19,965 nucleotides of DNA from assembly GCA_902493275.1 (NCBI GenBank), contig CABUOQ010000032.1:1-19965 (forward strand). Reading direction: 5' to 3'. Below are positions 15,848-19,965 of the stretch, piece after piece (positions within the stretch are counted from its first letter, which is position 1; the number at the start of each line of letters is the position of its first letter). The position numbers were made by a program, and so were the translations under genes. Source of the DNA: an uncultured Bacillota bacterium. Lineage in GTDB: Bacteria; Bacillota_I; Bacilli_A; RFN20; CAG-449. The notes beneath the pieces are model-generated. The model had not been told where the DNA came from and searched no databases. It saw only the letters and a program-made list of their open reading frames with translations.

Positions 15848-17003
15848 TTTCTTTCAACACCTTTTTCAATAAATCTCTTATAGATTCCTCGTCAGTTTTA
15901 CTAGCAATTGAAGGAAATACATAATCGGAAAAAACTGCAAAATTAGCAATAAATTTACCTTTTAAAATAAAAATGTTTTGAGTAAACTCTGAAATTTTTT
16001 CGATCCTTTTTATAAATTCACTATTATCATCATCAAAATCAAAGAAATAATAAATATTATTAGGATTGGATATAGATTTTAATAATATCTCATTTATATG
16101 TTCATCTCTATACCTGTACCCTAAAACAAAAACCACATTTCTCTTTGCTTCTAAGACATCTAACATTCCTCTCATTAATTCACTATAAGGTGTGTTAAAA
16201 GTTTCTTCCATTTTTTTAGAAGTAGGAAATATTAAGACATCATTATGATTGTTCATATCTTCTAATTTGCCTTTTGAGAATTTCGGTTGCTTTTCAATAA
16301 TATCGCCATCAGCATACTCCCAATTGACTGATCCATGAATTTTATATAGTTTTAACTTATTTGTAGATTGTAATGTTTTTAGATCAAATCTTCTATTGAT
16401 AAAACCAGTAAACCCATTAGAGTACTCAAGAGAAATATTATCCATTGAATATTCAAAAGCCAAATCATAATTTGTGGTAAATAAAGTAACTTTATTTATT
16501 AAATTCATATTTCTTAATTTTCTAAATAAGATTTCATGATGTATTAAATTAGAATAATCTATGGAATTCACATAATCGTTCAATAGAGTCTTCTTGATAT
16601 CACTTATTAAACTTGTTAGAGCACTTATTTTTTCAATTTCTCCTGATAAAGTAAAATACTTTTGAGAAATTAATAAAATATTTAATTGTTCCTCTATAGT
16701 CTTATTGGTTAACACACTAATAATGCTTAATAAACTTTTATATTCCTCTTTCTTATAGATTTCTTCAAGGTTACCTTTTACTGTGCTTTTAGTTCCTGCG
16801 TAGATTGAAGTTCCATTTCCAAACAAAAACACAACATTATCTAATTTGCAATGTTCTGCCATTTGATTTCTCAAACCACTTAACATACTGATTGTATTAC
16901 TTCTTAATTCTCCATTTTCATTTAACAAGTCTAAGAATTTTTCTTCTTCTATTTCTTTTAAAAATTCATTTTCGTTTTTGTATTTTTCGAAATTGTAAAT
17001 CAA
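15840..17003 (-). CDS. SIR2-family NADase of a SIR2-HerA defence module
   Basis: 387-residue protein of the SIR2_2 type used as an NAD+-consuming effector in bacterial anti-phage systems. Motifs seen: the NAD-binding glycine loop as FLFGNGTS (59-66, with GNG where sirtuins have GAG), TTNYD at 176-180, the catalytic-histidine motif KIHGSVNW with H223, and a late VLGYRYRDEHI near 293-303. A long alpha-helical insert occupies about 75-170. The start is TTG, supported by GGGGGGTGA about 6 bases upstream; 19 bases separate it from the upstream gene. Partner is the overlapping HerA. No membrane helix. Expected action: phage-triggered NAD+ depletion. The enzymatic role is inferred from the family and neighbours. 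Confidence 0.85.
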   Translation of the reverse strand: MIYNFEKYKNENEFLKEIEEEKFLDLLNENGELRSNTISMLSGLRNQMAEHCKLDNVVFLFGNGTSIYAGTKSTVKGNLEEIYKKEEYKSLLSIISVLTNKTIEEQLNILLISQKYFTLSGEIEKISALTSLISDIKKTLLNDYVNSIDYSNLIHHEILFRKLRNMNLINKVTLFTTNYDLAFEYSMDNISLEYSNGFTGFINRRFDLKTLQSTNKLKLYKIHGSVNWEYADGDIIEKQPKFSKGKLEDMNNHNDVLIFPTSKKMEETFNTPYSELMRGMLDVLEAKRNVVFVLGYRYRDEHINEILLKSISNPNNIYYFFDFDDDNSEFIKRIEKISEFTQNIFILKGKFIANFAVFSDYVFPSIASKTDEESIRDLLKKVLKENE

Positions 17004-17022
17004 TTTAAATCACCCCCCATTG

Positions 17023-17804
17023 CTATTTAGAAAATACTCCTAATATCCATTCAACAATTAAAGTTGAGATTACCCCAGTAATTATACCTATAAATAGTTG
17101 AAACCAAAAATCTCTTACCCATTTAATAAGTCTAATTAACCAATTTTCTTTCTTTGTTTCCTTAAATTGTTCTTGCTTTATGCTTTCATTTTTCGAATTA
17201 TTAACTTGAACAATATTACCATTATCACCTTGATAACTAATATTATTGCTGTTATTTACGCTGTTATCAATATTGATTTCTGGGGAGTAAGAATTAAAAA
17301 GTATTTCTTCATTTTGAATTACTTGTTTTCCTCTGAATGTAACACTAAAAATAATATAAGATTCACATCTACTTGTTGTAGTTTTGATTGGATTAGATGC
17401 TTCAATAAAACCACGCTGTACTATCTCCTTGATGATACAAGCTACTGTCATATCATCAATGTTTTCTACTTTAATAGCAACACTTTGTAATTGGCTATTG
17501 TTTTTTAATAATTCATCAATTTTACTTAAAACAATATACATTTTATGTTCCATAGAGTTTAAATAATTATCAAATTCTTTTACCACAACATCATTTATTA
17601 AGAAACGATAGTAATTTCCATCTCCGTATGTTTGCTGAACAGAAACAATATTGTAAGATTTTAAGATTCTTATATCTTGAAAATAATCGTCTATAGAATT
17701 ATAGAAATCAAAATCCTCATCAAAAATAACTATAGATAATCCAGATTTTTGTTTTTTCTAATAACCTCTAATAACTTAATTTGTCTATCTTCTAATTTAA
17801 TCAT
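17023..17804 (-). CDS. Membrane-anchored unknown protein, expressed only across a -1 frame change
   Basis: The ATG at 17804, 22 bases after the peptidase gene, opens a frame MIKLEDRQIKLLEVIRKN that hits TAG at 17732-17730. In the -1 frame, from CAA at 17751, a continuous 242-residue frame follows: QKSGLSIVIFDEDFDF... through VVVKEFDNYL to the TAG at 17023. Joined, the product has about 260 residues. A GTG at 17586 would give a 187-residue C-terminal piece, but its upstream frame clearly reads as protein. Features: a possible winged-helix-like region (about 110-190), an Asn/Asp/Ser-rich linker (INIDNSVNNSNN...) and one C-terminal membrane helix (FQLFIGIITGVISTLIVEWIL). No family recognised. 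The frame switch falls exactly on a canonical slippery heptamer, but a natural or sequencing indel is the alternative. Confidence 0.65.
17751..17768 (-). promoter_or_regulatory. Candidate programmed -1 frameshift site A_AAA_AAC
   Basis: The heptamer AAAAAAC (17757-17751) is in the frame X_XXY_YYZ relative to the ATG at 17804. GAGG (17768-17765) lies 7 bases before it, similar in kind to the upstream Shine-Dalgarno-like stimulator of bacterial -1 sites. The stop of the original frame is seven codons later. No strong downstream stem or pseudoknot is obvious. Confidence 0.45.
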
Positions 17805-17826
17805 AATATCACCACATTTTTCTTTT

Positions 17827-18291
17827 TCATTTTAATGTTTTTAATCCATCATATAATTCATTAAACGATTTCATTGTTTTGCATCTTCCATATGATAGTT
17901 CTTTATTATCTCCATATTGAAGTAAGAAGCATTTTGTTAACTCTTCAACTGTTTGCTCTAACATTGTCATAAATTGAGTATAAATTGTATTATATTCAGG
18001 AGTATCTACATTATAATGTCCATCAATTAAACCTTCCGTTAACTGATCTAAAGGATATAATTTTAAATGTAATAATTCATGAATAATTACTTCTTCTACA
18101 TTTTCATTTTTAGGATTTTTAGCATTAATCATTAATATAGCTTTTCTATCATCTGGATCAATTTTAAAATCTCCTGTTTTCTTAAAGTTATCATCATTTA
18201 TTAATTCTAACTTTATATCCCAATTGTTTCTTAGTCTTAAAATATATAACCATTTATCAAAAATTGGATTAACCTTTTCATAAGCTAACAT
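17827..18291 (-). CDS. Small HExxH zinc metallopeptidase-like protein
   Basis: 154 residues with the zinc-protease signature HELLH at 71-75 inside EEVIIHELLHLKLYP, and an acidic helix further on (LEQTVEELTK, 111-120) that could supply the third zinc ligand. No signal peptide or membrane helix, so cytoplasmic. It resembles small phage- and element-borne metallopeptidases rather than a housekeeping enzyme; I cannot name the family. GGAGGT stands before the ATG. The gene ends in TGA, which shows UGA is a stop here. It lies between the GNAT-NUDIX gene (20 bases) and the frameshifted membrane-protein gene (22 bases). A regulator-cleaving role, as in ImmA-type proteins, is possible but unsupported. 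Confidence 0.7.
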   Translation of the reverse strand: MLAYEKVNPIFDKWLYILRLRNNWDIKLELINDDNFKKTGDFKIDPDDRKAILMINAKNPKNENVEEVIIHELLHLKLYPLDQLTEGLIDGHYNVDTPEYNTIYTQFMTMLEQTVEELTKCFLLQYGDNKELSYGRCKTMKSFNELYDGLKTLK

Positions 18292-18311
18292 AATATATAC
18301 CTCCTGCTTTT

Positions 18312-19283
18312 CTATATTTTTAATAATAAATATAACTTGTAAGCCTCTTCATACAAACAAGGACTTACATTTGGATAGGTTAAATTTTCAGGTAATTTTT
18401 CAAATAATTTAATTTCCGGCATTTCACTATCAGGTAATTTATCTAAAGAATGAACTATAGCTAAAAACACTTGTCCATTTGATGAACTAATATGATTATA
18501 TCCAACATAATCACATACTGGATATATGGTTGCATCTTTTATACCGCTTTCTTCATATAATTCTCTTTTTGCACATTCTAATGGAGTTTCTCCTTCTTCT
18601 ATGCGTCCACCTTGTGTTTCGTAAGTACTTTTTTTATGCTTACTTAGAACCCATTGACCATTATAATAAGAACAAATAACAGTATATTTATATTTTTTCA
18701 AAGTGTTTAACGGATAGATTTTACATTGCAATTCTTTTTGTAGCAATTCTCTACCTACAGTAATCCAATATCTCTTCATTATTTCATCATCAACAGTAAT
18801 TAATGATTCAAAGATTCCGCCATTTGCAATTATTGTTTTTTCACTAGCAAGATTATCTTTATTGCAAGTAATTAAAACCTTCTTAATGCCTTGTTTTTGA
18901 GCATTAAGTAAATTCAATCTTAGCATCTCTTTTCCATAACCTTTTCTTCTTTCAGTTGGACGCACATAATAACCAATATGTCCACCCCAAGTAGATAGAA
19001 TAGGATGATCTATATGATATCTTAAATTTATAATTCCAACGATTCTATTATCGCTAATTCTAACAGCAATAAAAACGTTTGAAGGCACTTTATCTGAAGG
19101 CCAATTATCTTTATTGCTTCTTGATTTGCAATTTCCAATCCATTCACTAGCTGACGTACATCTTTCTAATGTACCACATCCAGCAAATTTATCATTATCA
19201 TCAGAATCTAATATTTCTTGCCTAAAATCCCAAATATCTTTTTCATATTCAATTGTAGGTTCAATTAATTTTATTTTTTCCAT
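18312..19283 (-). CDS. GNAT acetyltransferase fused to a NUDIX hydrolase
   Basis: 323 residues in two enzymatic domains. Residues 1-178 are a GNAT N-acetyltransferase: the acetyl-CoA-binding RRKGYG at 112-117 follows the beta strand HIGYYVRP, and ends with the NKDNLASEKTIIANGG block. Residues 198-323 are a NUDIX domain with a complete Nudix box from G226 to I248 (GX5EX7REUXEEXGU fully satisfied, including E241, E244 and E245). The ATG at 19283 begins one base after the HIT stop and has GGGTGA 6 bases upstream. Substrates are unknown; NUDIX enzymes cleave nucleoside diphosphates linked to another moiety, such as ADP-ribose or oxidised dNTPs. Second gene of the operon with SIR2-HerA. Confidence 0.85.
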   Translation of the reverse strand: MEKIKLIEPTIEYEKDIWDFRQEILDSDDNDKFAGCGTLERCTSASEWIGNCKSRSNKDNWPSDKVPSNVFIAVRISDNRIVGIINLRYHIDHPILSTWGGHIGYYVRPTERRKGYGKEMLRLNLLNAQKQGIKKVLITCNKDNLASEKTIIANGGIFESLITVDDEIMKRYWITVGRELLQKELQCKIYPLNTLKKYKYTVICSYYNGQWVLSKHKKSTYETQGGRIEEGETPLECAKRELYEESGIKDATIYPVCDYVGYNHISSSNGQVFLAIVHSLDKLPDSEMPEIKLFEKLPENLTYPNVSPCLYEEAYKLYLLLKI

Positions 19284-19284
19284 A

Positions 19285-19770
19285 CTATTCACCCACATAA
19301 CTGCGTATCATTTCTTTTACTTTATTAAACTTAACTTCATCATAAATATAACTATGTCTTTCTTTAACAAAGTTCTTGCTACCTCGCTTTTCATAACTAT
19401 ATCTAGGAATTAACTGTATATGATAATGATTATTAGGTCCATCACACATAGTACACATATATACTCTTTCACACTTATATACTTCTTTAATAATTATCAT
19501 AAATTGTTTAGTAAATCTAATAATCTTTTCATTTATATAATCTGGAGCTTCACTTAAATCATGATAATGATTAATACTAGATATACACATATGTCCATCT
19601 GCTCTAGGATTACCTACAAAGAAGCATTCAATATCTTTGTCTTCATATATTAATTTATGGCTATTATCTCCATATAAAGCGCCATTATGTTTTCTATTAA
19701 AACACGTTGGGCATATTCCTAAATCCACTAATTCACCTGGAGTTAATTTTAATAATTCTTTATCATCCAT
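19285..19770 (-). CDS. HIT-like nucleotide hydrolase/transferase with an HxHxQ motif
   Basis: 161 residues from the ATG at 19770, chosen because GGGAG lies 9 bases upstream; an open frame extends to 19806 without such a site. The HIT-superfamily motif is NNHYHIQLIPRY (H115, H117, Q119), with Gln in place of the third His, as in the GalT and Ap4A-phosphorylase branches. GNPRADGHMCIS upstream is the usual first conserved block. CPTC at 20-23 and C106/C109 may bind zinc. HIT proteins cleave nucleoside-phosphate linkages or transfer nucleotidyl groups. First gene of the six-gene operon, one base before the GNAT-NUDIX gene. Confidence 0.8.
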   Translation of the reverse strand: MDDKELLKLTPGELVDLGICPTCFNRKHNGALYGDNSHKLIYEDKDIECFFVGNPRADGHMCISSINHYHDLSEAPDYINEKIIRFTKQFMIIIKEVYKCERVYMCTMCDGPNNHYHIQLIPRYSYEKRGSKNFVKERHSYIYDEVKFNKVKEMIRSYVGE

Positions 19771-19826
19771 AATATAAAGCTCCCTTCTATCAATTATAAA
19801 TTGCATAATTCTTTATTTGATATCTT

Positions 19827-19867
19827 ATTATATCATTTTTCTATTAAATAATCTATTGATATAGATT
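19827..19867 (-). promoter_or_regulatory. Candidate promoter and palindromic operator of the six-gene operon
   Basis: Minus strand TATAAT (19832-19827) with a 17-base spacer to a weak TAGATT (19855-19850). A palindrome AATCTAT-TGAT-ATAGATT (19850-19867) covers the -35 position, the usual place for a repressor site. No stronger promoter is seen within the operon. Confidence 0.5.
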
Positions 19868-19965
19868 AAATGAAAAGGTGAATCTACCCGTGTTACATGA
19901 AAAAGTAAATGCAACAATAAAAACAAATATTTAAATTTAAGTAATTCCAAAAATGATAAAATAGA

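Noticed and set aside
17023..17586. Independent 187-residue gene starting at GTG 17586
   Set aside because: The frame upstream of the GTG continues as protein-like sequence for 55 codons up to the slippery site, and no ribosome site precedes the GTG.

Overview
The window is very AT-rich, with bacterial operons, Shine-Dalgarno sites and standard stops; UGA ends at least one clear gene (the 17827-18291 peptidase) and tryptophan is TGG. The gene set (secG-rnr-smpB block, gerQ beside ung, ntdP, type 2 ferredoxin-NADP reductase, type II thymidine kinase) points to a low-GC Bacillota, class Bacilli. It is probably from the side near the Erysipelotrichales, Haloplasmatales or Izemoplasmatales rather than Bacillus itself. 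That placement is inference.

Core part, 1-10941. A rightward ferredoxin-NADP reductase meets a leftward pair (a membrane protein and ntdP) at a shared terminator. A rightward gerQ spore-coat/germination gene meets a leftward pair (a large lineage-specific membrane protein and ung) at a second shared terminator. Then come leftward secG-rnr-smpB (protein export, RNA decay, trans-translation), a ClC-type chloride/proton exchanger behind what looks like a leaderless promoter, and tdk.

Accessory part, 11171-19965, all on the minus strand. Its left edge holds a small unknown gene and the C-terminal end of an RHS protein. The RHS fragment has no 5' half: its reading frame starts directly after the stop codon of a large serine recombinase, so the recombinase marks one end of an inserted element whose other end lies beyond the window. 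The recombinase carries an in-frame nonsense codon and is probably inactive. Upstream of it are tiny ORFs, one with a strong ribosome site but an ATA where the start should be, and about 400 bases of structured, repeat-bearing non-coding DNA.

Beyond that lies a compact six-gene operon with one candidate promoter (around 19827-19855) and one terminator (14346-14374). In transcription order it encodes a HIT-family protein, a GNAT-NUDIX fusion, an HExxH metallopeptidase, a membrane-anchored protein split by a -1 frame change exactly at A_AAA_AAC, a SIR2-family protein and a HerA ATPase. SIR2 plus HerA is a known two-gene anti-phage module in which SIR2 destroys NAD+. The four upstream genes, two of them nucleotide-binding or hydrolysing enzymes, are the least described part and may be accessory components or passenger cargo.
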